NCBI RefSeq assembly: GCF_030463565.1 | Contig: NC_134648.1 | Location: 74,974,513-75,038,512 of the forward strand | Direction of reading: 5' to 3' | DNA length: 64,000 bases | Source: Pelecanus crispus | Taxonomy: Eukaryota; Chordata; Aves; Pelecaniformes; Pelecanidae | Position numbers and translations under genes: made by a program | Notes under the pieces: generated by a model | What the model was told of the DNA's origin: nothing | The model's input: the letters and a program-made list of their open reading frames with translations, nothing else | Databases searched by the model: none | Part shown: one piece after another, positions 27,034 through 39,333 of the stretch | How positions within the stretch are numbered: position 1 is the stretch's first letter | Layout of the letters: each line of letters starts with the position of its first letter

Positions 27034-30000
27034 TTTATACTTCTAGCTGCCAGCTCCGCAAACCTCTCCAAGGCTCTGACAATTGAGCCAAGTTTCTTCC
27101 TGGGGACAGGGGAAGCACGAGCTCCAAATAATAGACTTCATATGCTAAACTTAATCTTCAGTGACACCTGTGCAAACAAAATGCCTTCAAAGGCATTGCT
27201 AAAATATAATTGACCGGCCACGCAAGCGGAAACAACTGAAGATGCAGAAGGAGACAGCTCACTGCTCCCACCGCACAGGGTCTGCAGCAGCAGCAGGGTT
27301 AAAAAAAGCACAGGCAGGTTTTATGTCACTCAGACATCAGGGAACTGCTCCCAGAAAAATAATATCTCTCTGAAAAGCGTCCTTTTCGGATGTTAGTTCA
27401 TCCGTCTCCCCCATCAAGAGGCGATCCACAGCTGACATGGGACCAGCCCCGTGCAGTCGCACCCGAATGCGACGGCCCCGCGGGGACGGTGCAGTACCAG
27501 TCACCCCTTGCAGAAGGTGAGGACACAGAGCACAGGGCAGCGCGGGTGGGCTTGCCAAGGCAACTCCCCAGACCCCTCACACCCAGTTTGGCCCCGACAG
27601 CTGGAAGACAAACCACGCTGGTGTCCCCAGCGTGCTTCCCCCAGCGTGCCTCCCCCAGCGTGCCAAGAGGAAAGAGCGGGGCGAGGTTCCTGCCCCGGGG
27701 CCGCTCACTGCTCACCCGCAGCATCACCCCAGCAGACCTGGCTTCTCTCCGACACTGCAATTTCCAGGTACTCGTGCAGAAAAGTGCAGTGTAGCCAATT
27801 ATTTTGTGTTTGTGCCTCTGCAAAACGCTCTGTTCAATTGACAAATTGACCAGAAAAACGAGCGAGGCACTTCCCACCTTCCCCGTGCCTTTGAGTGCCA
27901 GCTCACGCTGTGCACCAAGCTCTCCTGCAGCAGAGAGAGGAGATCCTTTGAACAGGAGTGAAGTGTTACCTGTACCTAGCAGAAATCTTAATTGGATATA
28001 AGAAAAGATTTTGTATATTCAGTGTAAAGGAGACTAAGGCACTTAGAAAAGGATCAAACAAATCCTCTGAAGTGGGGCAGTATCATTTGATCAGCACTTG
28101 GTGTCTTCAAATTGAGAAGAGATTTTTTTTCTTTTAGTTTGAGAAGGAGATGCTCTAGTTAAACTGCAGGTTTGAACCCGATTGTGCCTGCTTATGTAAG
28201 TGGGAGAGTATTATCCCCACTGCAGGAATTACTAGCCTGGTATGCAAAACCTATCCACACAAACGATTCACGGAGTTTAGAACACAGAGCTGGGGGAGGC
28301 ATTGCAGCCTGTGAATGGGGGAAAGGCTGGTTTCATCAGGCTCAGGACCTAGGAAATGGGGCAGCGTTCCCACCTTTTGCCACTCAGACCAGAGCGCTGC
28401 AGTTCAGCTTTCAGTACCACCCACAGGTCTGCAGCTGGCAACAGCACAGGCACTTGAGCCCTTGAAACCCCCCACGGCACGCTGCACCCAGAGCCGGAGG
28501 ATCCCCTCCTCAGCCTGGGTGCAAAGGCGCAGCTCCTGAGCTGAACGCTCACAGCACGGCACGTCTGGCACCGCTGCAAAGGTGGGATGAGGTTTATTCC
28601 AGCATCCCTAGTTCTGCCTGTGGTTTGCTGCGTCAGGAGCCATCCCTCGGCGTGTGTCTTCCAGCACTCAGCACCATGCCCCTGTGCAGAGCTGGGCCCT
28701 CTCAGCACCCACGGCTTGCAAAGGCAGGAGGAGGCATGCAGCATTCCCTGAAGGACGTGGAGCTTTGTCTGAGACCTCTGCTTCCTGCCTCAGCAGCTCA
28801 GCCTTGCTTCAACAGAGATGGTTTCCTATGAGAAGGCTTAAGCTCTAACCACCATTGCTAGCTACCAGGCTCAACAATCCTGGCAGGGATGGAAATCATC
28901 AGCACAGGAGCCAGAAAACTCTATGCAAGTTTTGCCGCTGTGAAGGCGGCTGCCCCGTGCCCTTGCCAAGGGATGAGCCACGTCTCCCTGCCCGACAAGC
29001 AGCAGAGGAGCACAGCAGCACGCTGGCTGCCCTCGGAGCACCCAAGGGTGGCCAAGGGAGGTGCTGAGCCGGTCCCCGAGCGCAAGGCTGCCGCGCTGAC
29101 ACCGGGACCACCGGCACGGGACACAGCGCGGGGCCAGAGTGGGACCACTCAGCCCAGGAGAATCACACTTGCCCTTCCTGGAGCAAGGAGAGCCAACGGG
29201 TCTTCCAAGGCTGAGAATTCAGCCAAAAAGCAGTAGAAATAGCAAAATACTAGAATAGAGCTGAGGTTGTTCAAGCCTGTAGGACGGAAACTTGGCACTG
29301 CCAAAGAACAAGCCCCTGACAATTCCCTTCTTGTGTCAATAAGTGCAAATGAACTGCGCTTAGAGAATAAAAGCAGCAGCACTTCCTGCATATACAGAAG
29401 TAAATGCACTAACTGACCTAGAGGTAAATTTTAGTAGACACTCTCTCTTCTGGACCCTGACAGTAGACACCACAGAAAATTTCATTAAGACCCACCTTCC
29501 TGCCCACAAACACTTCCCATCTGCACACACAGAAGCAGCCTTGCCTTGCAGAGCTCAGATTATTTAGTTATTTTCATATATGCTGAGCTTGCAGCCTGGC
29601 AATTCACCAGAGTATTTGTTTCACGAATGCCATGATCCCTTCCAGGAGCCAGGCCCTCTCCAGTCTCAGAAGTCAGCTTTCTAGATGGCCTAAGAGCAAG
29701 CAGGTATTTATAAATTCCTATACAGGCATAACATATTGTTTTGGAATAAGCAAGCCTCACTACTATTGCCTGACGTACCTTATACAGGAACTCAAGCAAG
29801 ACCTGAAAAACTGATGGGGAGGGGGGAGTAGACCCAGTTTTACAGAAGGCCTCTGTGGTTGGTAATCGCCAAGTTAGTAGATGTGTGGCTAGCTGGTTTA
29901 GCTCACCCGTGAGCAGCCTGGCCTCCACGTGTGTCTCCTTAGCAGCTGAGAGTGCACTTTGAGGCACTGTGCGTGTCTGAAAGCAGTTTTGGGGGAGGCT

Positions 30001-32179
30001 GATCCTTCTGGAGGGTGTGCTCCCCTACAAGCCCTTCCTCTTGCAAGGCACCAGCCCCACGCTGCTGAGCCCAGGGCAGGATGGTGCCCCAGAAGCGATG
30101 CACCTGTGGTGCTGAGGAGCTTACAGGTCTGTTGCATGAGCCGAGCCTGATTTTGCAAGAAGACGTTGTCAGTGTGGCAGCAGCGTCTGCACTGCACCAT
30201 GGCCAGCGTCGAGAGCAACGGAGCCCGCTGCACAGGGGCCCTGCGCGTTGGACTCATGGGCCCATGGCTCTGCCGGTGGGCTCTAGGGCAGCTGCAATGG
30301 GTCCGTAACGAGCTCAGAAAGTCACTGCGATGCAAGCCTTTAGCCAAGCCTGGATACGGCACGAGTTCAGAGGCATGGCCCTGCGCTGGCCACGTAAGCA
30401 GCGGTGCGAGCGTAGGCACGGCAACTCATGCTCCTCCTCTGGCCCCGGTGCTGCCTGCCTCCTCAGCTCCGTTCACGCTTCCCAGCCTTCCGCAGCAAGC
30501 GATACAAAGCTCTGTTTGCAACAGACAACACACTTCTTGGTTATGGCCTTCCACAGGGCACAGCTTTGCACTGCTATCAGGTAATGGAGCTTCATTTGTA
30601 TTCATACCTGAGGTTCGCCGATTCACACAGCATGGCCTGATTTTCGTGATGGCTTGATTTTTTAGAGACATGTGCAATGCTCTGTAATTTATTGCAGAAT
30701 TTGAATTCATACTTGCATTGCAATCTATTTTCAGGACTTGGAACTTTTAAAACTATTAAACGGTAAAGTCAGTATTCATATACACATATGTATATAATTG
30801 TTTAATGGAACCAAGGAGAAAATAATTAAGATGACAAAATAATGCAAGGGTTTTAATCAAAATGTCCTAAGTTGCTTAGCTTGGCAAATCGTTCATCATG
30901 AACACAATATTTAACTAGGTAACATCATGATGAAATAAAGCTATCCATCAGGCTCACGAAAGGACTGAGTTAGCCTGTTTTACCTACTGCACAGATGATT
31001 AAACAGCAGCACGGTGCTCTCATATTAAGTGTCTGATTTTATTTCCAGCATGTAGGAAAGTCAGAATGGAGGTTATCTTCCTCCTCCTCTTCTGTTCCAG
31101 TTGGGCGCTAATGAGGTCACGTATCTTACGTGAGATAATCAGCCTTCTGGTGCATCTAACATTTCTAACCAAGACCTGCATATTCATTTTATAGGTGTTA
31201 GGCCCAATAGTATGTAGGAATTCCTTTGGATTTAATGATAACTAAAGGTAGTTTAATTTATGTCACTCTCATGCTCATTTTCTAATTCAATCCATGATAC
31301 CAAAGTACTGTGCAGAAAATACATGCACGAGACACCAACCCCCTTCTGTCTTAACAGAAGCTGAGCTCGTAAAGAGAAAGTTAGCAATGGAAACCCTGAC
31401 CAAGGTTTCAGAGCAAAAGTTGGATTGGGATTAAGAACTTTGCATTCCAGTAATATTTGCCAAGACTTTTGCCATGAGCCAGGCTCCATTGTGCTAGATG
31501 CAGCACATGTGGAAATACCCAGGAAAAGCGTGTTCTGCCTGCAAAATGTTCTGATTAAAAAATTCAAGGGAAAAAAAAGTAATGGTAAAGGGCCATTACT
31601 GTTTCTGATTATAGGTGGGAATGGGAAACCCAGGGAAATGAAGTTTGTCCAAGGAATCCAGTGTTCTTCCCCCACCTCAGATCCCAAAACAAGGTCTCCC
31701 CTGCATCCTGCACTCTAGCCCTAAAAATGTGACAGCGTTTGTTGCAGGGTTCAGTGGCTGGGCTGAGCCCCGAAGTTTCCTTGTGACTTATCTGCAGCAT
31801 TACTGCGTTAAAAATTTATTTATTTCCTTGCTATGAAGATTCACGAGAGTAAAACTCACAACAAGGTCAGCGGAGAAAAATACGTCTCTTTTCCTCTCTG
31901 CTCCCCAGCTGCAGTTCTGCATCCAAGCTTTTGGAAGCATTGCTCTTCCCTTCGCTCACCAGTGAAGAAGTGGTTTAGGAAGACGAGAGGTAGCCGAACC
32001 CCCGCGCTCAGCTCCGCAGGAGCGATGCGTGGCAGGGGACTGGCAGCAAGCGTCGGGTGTTTTGTCCTCTAAAGAAGGATCCCTGCAGCAATTACCTGCC
32101 AGAGCCATCTTCTGTGTCAGCCGTGCTTTTCCTGTATTTGAAGTTTTTAAGGCTTCACAGTCCCCTCGGATCCACTTTG
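27034..32179. other. Unique non-coding DNA
   Basis: No recognised gene. A small tandem repeat, three 14-bp units containing CCCCAGCGTGC, lies at 27625-27664. GC-rich pockets near 27.4-27.7, 28.4-28.8, 28.9-29.2 and 30.0-30.4 kb give overlapping frames on both strands (up to 173 aa) without recognisable domains. 30.7-31.3 kb is AT-rich. Confidence 0.45.
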
Positions 32180-32510
32180 TTTCAGCTGACGATGATGGAG
32201 CAGCGCGGTCCCTTTCCATTCCCCGCTCTGGCGGGCGAGGAGCGCGGGCTGTTGCTGCACCGTGTCCCCGTCCCCGTCTCTGCTGCAGCGCCGAGCAGCC
32301 GTGCCGCAGCCGTGCCTCGCCGTCATCCGTCTGGAGCAGCTGCTTGTAGGGCCGGAGCAGCGAGACAGGTCCCAGGGGAGAGACAAAATCAGAGGGGCAG
32401 AGCTGGCGCCCTCGCCGCAGGGCTGTTCACGGGGCAGGGGGGACGCAGCCGCCCCCCACCGCCCACGGGACGAGCCCAGAGCCCGGAGCCGGGCCAGGAG
32501 CCCTTTTGCC
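32180..32510. promoter_or_regulatory. CpG island, no assigned gene
   Basis: About 330 bp with roughly 35 CpG by eye, bounded by AT-rich DNA on both sides. Frames of 190 aa (plus) and 159 aa (minus) span it, but neither shows a known domain. It is probably a promoter or first-exon island, or an orphan island; its direction is unresolved. Confidence 0.55.
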
Positions 32511-33411
32511 ATGGCAAAGGCAGGCGCTGCCTGGGCGGGTTGGCAGAAACCTTCGGAACAAGGAGGAACGAGGCTCAGCAGGTATTTCCTCCCCTGTCCA
32601 TGCAATATGCTGCGCCACGATCCCAATAAATTAGGTAATTTTTAAGAAACCCTCTGGTTCGTGTGTCTGTGCACGACAGCTGATATGCTGGGCCATTACG
32701 GCAATAGTTTCATCTGGAGGCTTTTCCAAGAAAGAAAGGAAAAAGCTTTTCTGTATATATACTTTAAACGCAAGCTGCAACTTCAGACCAGCACTCTGGG
32801 GTCTCCTCTGCTGAAACGTTTGTATAAAAAGCCATGCAACACCGGACTTTCTCCGAAAATACATTCACTGTGGAAAGTGCCTCATGTAAGTGCCAGTTGG
32901 AAACCAAATTCGTGTATACAGATAAACTGAGCTCGGAGGTTACAGCTTTATAAAGGCACTGCATTAGGCACAGGTGATTTTCTTTCCTTTTTTTTTTTTT
33001 TTTTTTAATATGGGCAGTCTGGCATGCTCTCTCTTCCTACTAGTCTGAAAAACAAAGAAATTGAGCCTTTCCTTCACTTACAGGAATGTTAAAGTCACAA
33101 TTTCCCCAACATTACTCTGGTATGAACCTACAAAATGGCCTTAGCATCGAGTCATAGCGGTGGTCTTGCCAAAACTGGGCAGATGATCTTTTCAGTCACT
33201 GTGGTTTGTTATTATTTAATCCATGCTTTAGCTAATACACTTCGGAAAATTAGCAAAGTTTCTTTTAAATTCTAAATGAAAATAAGTCACTTTTGCTCAG
33301 TCTGTTTTCCGTATGCCCAAAGGCAGCCACAGGGCAATGTCTGTTTCATGTACCTGAACTTCACTGTGAATGTTTCCGACACCCCTCCAGAGCCCCTCCA
33401 GCATACGCCGG
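32511..33411. other. Unique AT-rich DNA with poly-T run
   Basis: No recognised gene. A 19-nt T run at 32988-33006 could be the antisense tail of a retroposed sequence, but no body is recognisable next to it. Confidence 0.5.
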
Positions 33412-33961
33412 TGTCCTGGTTTGGGCTGGGATAGAGTTAATTTTCTTCCCAGCAGCAGGCACAGTGCTGTGGTTTGGATTTAGGATGGGAACAATGCTGA
33501 TCACACGCTGATGGTTTAGTTGGTGCTGAGCAGTGCTGACACCAGGCAAGGGCTTTTCAGCTTCCCCTGCTCTGCCAGGGGCACAAGGAGCTGGGAGGGG
33601 GCACAGCCAGAACAGTTGATCCCAACTGCCCCAAGGGCCATTCCATACCATACGGCGTCATGGGCAGTATGGAAACTGGGGGGGTTGGCCGGGGAGCAGC
33701 GATCGCTGCTGGGAACTGGCTGGGCATCGGTCGGCGGGTGGGGAGCAATTGCATTGGGCAGCACTTGCTTTGGATATTGTTATTATTATATTGTTACTAT
33801 TGTCATTACTATTTTACTTTATTTCACTTATTAACCTGTCCTTACCTCAGCCCAGGAGTGTTTCTCACTCTCACTCCTCCGATTCTCTCCCCCATCCCCT
33901 CGGGGCAGGGGCAGTGAGCGATGGCTGCGTGGTGCTGAGCTGCTGGGGCTGAGCCCCGACA
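33412..33961 (+). mobile_element. Solo LTR of an ERVL-like endogenous retrovirus (copy 1)
   Basis: A 550-bp element beginning TGTCCTGGTTTGGGCTGGGA and ending CCCCGACA, so it has the TG...CA ends of a retroviral LTR. It contains an AT-rich (TTATTA)-type internal stretch near 33775-33835 and a pyrimidine-rich block before the 3' end. There is no adjacent gag, pol or primer-binding site, so it is a solo LTR left by LTR-LTR recombination. Unlike the other three copies, its 5-bp flanks do not match (GCCGG before, GCACC after). The ERVL assignment rests on the 5-bp duplications of its sister copies and on family resemblance to LTRs common in bird genomes. Confidence 0.9.
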
Positions 33962-34471
33962 GCACCAGCCAAAGGAGGGGCGTCAGCCATGCCAGCAATA
34001 CAGGCAGAGGCAGCCCCCACCCCTCTCCTTCGGAGGGACGCTCAGGTTTTGCCCCTGGCATTAGAAGAACCACAGTGATACCAACCGTTGAGCCGCCGCT
34101 GCATCCCGAGGCAGGTTCAGAGCACGCGCTGCACGTGGGTTGACACGCGTGTAAAGGACAGCTGCCGGGATCATGCTTGTATAGCATCATTTCGAGATGA
34201 TAACAAGTCTCAGCCATTGCCTATCAGTTCTCAATGCAACTCATGAGCCCCTCCCGTGGCGTTTGCAAGTTCCTATGAACGCATCCACAGGCAGCCGAGG
34301 CACGGCCCCTGCTCAGCGCACACGGAGCGCTCAGCGCGCCCTGCAGCGCGCCGCACAGCATGCTCCTGCCCTGGGCCAAGGCAGGTCTGGCCCCTTCAGG
34401 CTGGTCATTGTAGGATCACCTGAAACAGCTTGGACCAGAGACTGTCCTGAGCCGAGACAACTCACCTATGC
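33962..34471. other. Unique DNA between LTR copy 1 and the nested CR1
   Basis: Moderately GC-rich, with a local CpG cluster at about 34290-34370. No recognised gene or repeat. Confidence 0.5.
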
Positions 34472-35200
34472 ATAGAATCATAGAATCATTGAGGTTGGAA
34501 ACAACCTTTAAGATCATCCAGTCCAACCATTAACCTACACTACCAAGTCCACTCTAAACCAATCAAGGGTAGACCAGACTGAACCATGTCCAGTTTTGTG
34601 TCCAGTTTTGGGCCCCTCAGCACAAGAAGGACATTGGGGTGCTGGAGCGTGTCCAGAGAAGGGCAACGGAGCTGGGGAAGCATCTGCAGCACAGGGCTGG
34701 TGGGGAGCGGCTGAGGGAGCTGGGGGTGTTCAGCCTGGAGAAGAGGAGGCTGAGGGGAGACCTCATCGCTCTCTGCAGCTGCCTGACAGGAGGGGGCAGG
34801 GAGGGGGTGTTGGGCTCTTCTCCCAAGTAGTTAGCAATAGGACGAGAAGAAATGGGCTCAAGCTGCGCCAGGGGAGGTTTAGGTTGGAAATTAGGAAAAC
34901 TTTCTTCACGGAAAGGGTGGTCAAGAATTGGAACAGGCTGCCCAGAGAGGTGGGGGAGTCCCCATCCCTGGAAGTGTTCAAAAAACGGGCAGAGGTGGCA
35001 CTTGGGGACATGGTTCAGTCTGGTCTACCCTTGATTGGTTTAGTGTCGGCTTGGCAGTGTAGGTTAATGGTTGGACTGGATGATCTTGAAGGGCTTTTCC
35101 AACCTAAACCATTCTATGATTCTATGTCCCAAAGTGCCACGTCTGCCCATTTTTTGAACACTTCCAGGGATGGTGACTCCACCACCTCTCTGGGCAGCCC
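34472..35200 (-). mobile_element. CR1 LINE 3' end, interrupted by a second CR1
   Basis: The outer element is a minus-strand CR1 3' fragment split in two: 34472-34591 carries its tail octamers and 3' segment, and 35130-35200 carries the adjoining ORF2 end (the [11 protein letters not shown] coding block, in antisense). Removing the insert at 34592-35129 restores the order seen in the copy at 5915-6219. It is therefore one older insertion disrupted by a younger one in opposite orientation. It is further truncated at 35200, where similarity stops abruptly. Confidence 0.92.
34592..35123 (+). mobile_element. CR1 LINE inserted inside another CR1
   Basis: A ~530-bp plus-strand CR1 3' fragment, the longest contiguous one here. 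It starts in ORF2 at the segment CCAGTTTTGGGCCCCTCAG and ends in ATTCTATG octamers at about 35110-35126. ORF2 is frameshifted: the upstream part is readable only in another frame, while the C-terminal block ([20 protein letters not shown] onward) is open. The hexamer ATGTCC lies on both sides (34586-34591 and 35124-35129), which may be a short target duplication, although ATG overlaps the tail. A 12-bp tandem duplication (TGTCCAGTTTTG) marks the 5' junction at 34587-34610. A 259-aa frame (34596-35375) crosses it and is not a gene. Confidence 0.95.
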
Positions 35201-37920
35201 GGAAAATTCAATGATGCCCAGAAAAAAACCCACATGCAGGCTGCGCCCAGGAGAGCAGCAGCAGCCGCCCCGGGGTGCAGGGACAGCCTCCCTCATGCCA
35301 GGGCCAGGAACCGGCCTGGCAGCAGTGCGCCCTGCAGCTGCCAGCACCCATTTCTACAGCAACACCTGCCGCTAACCCACGCCAGGCCATCAGCAATCCC
35401 GACCTCCGTGTGCCTGTCACCCTGCCGCGCACAGCACAATACCCGCGGCAAGGAGCGCAAGACCCTTATAATCACGCACATGACTAACAAAACCACTGCA
35501 GCACAGGCACCTTCTCCTCGTGCTAACAGCAACGAGGTATTGGCACAAAATGTACAAAACCAGTGCCAGGCATCTGAATTAAGTGCAGTCAAGTTGTTTA
35601 TTATTCTTTAAACCAAACTGCAAAATTTCATGTCAATTTAGCCACACCTTCAGCTTCAATTTCTGCAAAACAGATTGCCCTGGCATGCTAGGGGAAAGAC
35701 AACTTCCGAAGATGAACAAGGGTACTCCAGGAGTACGGAGGCCAGGGGCTCACCTCTGCAGCTAAGTGCAGCTCTGGAAATGCAGAACAAAGCTGGCTCT
35801 GCAGTCAGGGAGCAGCTATCTGCAAAAAAACAGCATTCTGCCCATGCTGGGATGTAGATTTGGCTGGGTGAGTACTCTGCTCTTTCAGTGAGCTAAGGTG
35901 GGTGAAGGCACCTGAAGTTAAACTAAATTCCTTTTCAGTTCAAAAGCGAGATCCTCCAAGGCACCAGCTGCTACTTCCAGCGGCACCAGAAAAACCCCCA
36001 TGCTAACGCTTTCGCATGGCCTTGGCATACCCGGAGAGTCCGCGTGTTCTCCCCCTTCCGCTTCACCCCGTCCTGATCACCGAATAGCCGCTCCAGCCGA
36101 GCGGGGCTGAGCGAGCGCGTGCCCCACGGGCCATACCACACTTTTATTAATTCCCACTCTTCTTAGGACCAGAACTCTGCTGTTTCTCAGATCCCACCAT
36201 GTTTGACTCACGCTTGCGCTCCTGACAGATAGGAATGGCACAGATACATATGTCAAAGTTTGGTGCAGTCTGATCACAGGTTTTACATCAATATATGTGG
36301 AAGGTTTTAAAGGATTTGCAAAACATCCATTCTGTGGCTGTATCTGCTCCTTACATGTACTCTGCATCTGTTTTCCTATCCAAAAACCTTCAACAAAAAC
36401 AGGGTAAAAGAAAACCTCAAGTGACAAGGTGACTTTCCTAAGCTCATAATCTTTACATAAGTTAATGTAAATCAGATAGTGAGAATGATTATTCATACCC
36501 TTAAAATATGCTGTATTTTAAATCCTTTCTTCACTGAAATGCCAAGAAGAAGAAACAGAAGAAGAAAAGCCATTTCAAAGAAGAGATATGCCCCCAGTAG
36601 GAAGCACCGCTGTCACACCAGCCTCTGCAAATTTCATTTTCTGTTTAGGTATTCCATGTGTGTATACAATCATGTAACCCAATTGCTTTCACATGTTTGC
36701 AAAATAATCCTAGTAAATGGATGGTAAATTATGAACCAAAGCTGCTGTGGACTGAAGATAATTGCCCTGCAAAAGGATGCTGGTGCTGCCCTCGGCCGAG
36801 CAGCATGGCCAGGCTCTGCAGCTCTCTTGTGCCTGGTCCCTTCCTGCCACTGTTCAACCTCACCAGCTCAAAACATTAATCCAGCAATTAGGAAATACAG
36901 AGTTACTTTTCTACCTAGAGAAGTTCAGAAGACAAGCCCCACTCCAGGCAGATGATACAGTAATGATAATTATTGCCTTACAATGGCAAGGAATGCCAAG
37001 ATATTAAACAGAGGACTCCGCAGTAAGAAATTCTGGCAGGTTATCACCACCGAACGGTCACTTTCCCTGTCTAAAAATCTCAGTCAGTTCAAATTACAGC
37101 AGAGAGTTTTCTCTGTAATGAATTCAAGGACAATTAGCTGGAATCATCCAGTGAAACCTAAGATACCTCAGAGGAAGTGTTATGGCTTGCCATAAAAATA
37201 TATACACTTCATTTGTTATACTCAGAATCTTGTTACGGGCAAAAGGGAGCGCACATCTGAGGTACTAGGAATTTATTGCTAGTCTAATTAACATTTTACC
37301 AGCCTAATCAAAATATGAGAAGTAGTTATTATTAGTCCAGTTACGACAGCACTAACACACTCCAAATTATCTGATCGTTATTTAAAAATTCATTAAAAAT
37401 ACAGCTTGAACCTTTACAGGCAAATTCCCTGGTGTTTCTGCAAGGGGGAGCTCCCCAGCGCTGGGGCTCTGCTCCCACCAGGACCCGCAGGGACCCCGGG
37501 CTGCCGGCACCCTCCTGCGCCCAAGCTTGTCCCCATCACAATTGCATTAATTATGGGGTCACAGATGGTTCACACCAACCAGCAGAGCTTCTTGTTAGCG
37601 CTAGCAATAATTAACGAAAAGCAGTCAAAGTACAGCCAAAACAAAGTCAGGCAACAGGCACCCAACCAGCAGGGCAAACGCGCTGACACCGTCCCACGGC
37701 ACCCGAAGCCGATGCAGGGCTTGGGACCGCCTGGCAGTACAGACCCCGCAGCACTCCTTTAGCAGCAGCAAAATTAAAATTAATGAGATACTGGTTAGTT
37801 AGTTTGGTGAGGAAAAACATCAAGAAAAGCTGAGCCATTATAAAATACTCGGAAAGACATGCAGGGGAGGAGGAGGTAGGCAGCGGGGCGATGGCTGGAG
37901 GCACCCGCTGGCCCAGAGCC
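35201..37920. other. Unique non-coding DNA
   Basis: No recognised gene or repeat. 35240-35460 is GC-rich; 36.4-37.4 kb is AT-rich. A short Arg/Lys-rich frame near 36540-36600 comes from AAGAAGAAG-type sequence and is not persuasive. Confidence 0.5.
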
Positions 37921-37992
37921 GTGCACATCGCGCCGTGCACATCGTGCCGTGCACATTGCGCCGTGCACATCGCCGCTGTGCACATCGCCGCC
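37921..37992. repeat. Short tandem repeat, five 14-15 bp units
   Basis: Five consecutive units of the form GTGCACATCGCGCC, each containing the palindrome GTGCAC: three of 14 bp followed by two of 15 bp. The array ends exactly where the next LTR begins. The last five bases (CCGCC) are the left target duplication of that LTR. Confidence 0.93.
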
Positions 37993-38552
37993 TGTCGTGG
38001 TTCAGTCCCAGCCAGCAGCTCAGCACCACGCAGCCGCTCACTCACTCCCCCTGCCCCGATGGGATGGGGGAGAGAATCGGAGGAGTGAGAGTGAGAAACA
38101 CTCCTGAGGTGAGATAAGAACAGTTTAAGAATTGAAATAAAGTAAAATAATAATAATAACAATATAATAATAATAGTAATAATAATATACAGAGCAATTG
38201 CTGCCCAATGGAATTGCTCCCCACCCGCCGACCGATGCCCAGCCAGCTCCCAGCAGCGATCGCTGCTCCCCGGCCAACCCCCCCAGTTTCTATACTGCCC
38301 ATGACGCCGTATGGTATGGAATGGCCCTTGGGGCAGTTGGGATCAACTATTCTGGCTGTGCCCCCTCCCAGCTTCTTGTGCCCCTGGCAGAGCAGGGGAA
38401 GCTGAAAAAGTCCTTGACTAGCATAAGCAGTACTCAGCAACAACTAAAAACATCAGCGTGTTATCAACATTCTTCTCCTACTAAATCCAAAACACAGCAC
38501 TATGCCAGCTACTAGGAAGAAAATTAACTCTATCCCAGCCGAAACCAGGACA
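37993..38552 (-). mobile_element. Solo LTR, ERVL-like (copy 2)
   Basis: A 560-bp LTR in minus orientation, same family as the copies at 33412, 40383 and 46491. It is flanked by a perfect 5-bp direct repeat CCGCC (37988-37992 and 38553-38557), which fixes both ends. It includes an expanded AATAAT-type stretch at 38140-38190. No internal retroviral sequence is present. Confidence 0.95.
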
Positions 38553-39034
38553 CCGCCGTCCCGGTTTTGCTGGAAGCAGAGAAGCGACCCGTGCACGGGC
38601 GTTCCTCCCGCGGGACGCTGCTGAGAGCGGCCGGCACCGAGGGTGGACGCTTTCCACCTCCCCACTGGGTCTGCTTCTCAACATAACTCACAGCAGGCAG
38701 GAGCGGCAGCTCCGGGCACCGGCGGCCGAAACCCTGAGCTGCTCCCCCGCCATAGCCCCTGGAGGGAACTCAACCGCCCAACGCGCGGCGGGCAGGAGGC
38801 TTGGGCAGATTGGAAGAACAAGGAAACGCTGGCGTGGCAGCGCGACAGGCGTCAGCCAGCATCCTGCCCTCTGGGATTTATTCACCGTGAATGGTGTATA
38901 GCGTTTAAAACAATCAGCCAGGTGTCGTTAGATGAGTAAACAGGAGTTCAGAAAGCTTCTCACACCGGCACTTTGTGCTACAATGCTATATCTTACATCT
39001 AAGCTAACTGTTTGATTAATGAAGACTCTTCCAG
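38553..39034. other. Unique DNA between LTR copy 2 and a CR1
   Basis: GC-rich at 38555-38840, then AT-rich. No recognised gene. Confidence 0.5.
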
Positions 39035-39333
39035 GTATTTAGCAATAGGACGAGAGGCAATGGGCTCAAGCTGCGCCAGGGGAGGTTTAGGTTGGAAATT
39101 AGGAAAAATTTCTTCACGGAAAGGGTGGTCAAGCATTGGAACAGGCTGCCCAGAGAGGTGGGGGAGTCCCCATCCCTGGAGGGGTTCAAAAAACGGGCAG
39201 AGGTGGCACTTGGGGACATGGTTCAGTCTGGGCTACCCTTGATTGGTTTAGCGTGGACTTGGCAGTGTAGGTTACTGGTTGGACTGGGTGATCTTAAAGG
39301 GCTTTTCCAACCTAAACGATTCCATGATTCTAT
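39035..39333 (+). mobile_element. CR1 LINE, 5'-truncated 3' end
   Basis: About 300 bp of plus-strand CR1, truncated at almost the same ORF2 point as the copy at 5915-6219 (around the sequence TTTAGCAATAGGACGAGAGG). It encodes [14 protein letters not shown], then [12 protein letters not shown], and ends in a decayed octamer tail near 39315-39333. It is dead and non-autonomous; the 86-aa frame 39092-39352 is this relic. Confidence 0.95.

Noticed and set aside
34596..35375. A 259-aa plus-strand frame containing a CR1-like C-terminal block
   Set aside because: It is a frame through the nested CR1 copies: frameshifted upstream, running into unique DNA downstream. It is not a host gene.
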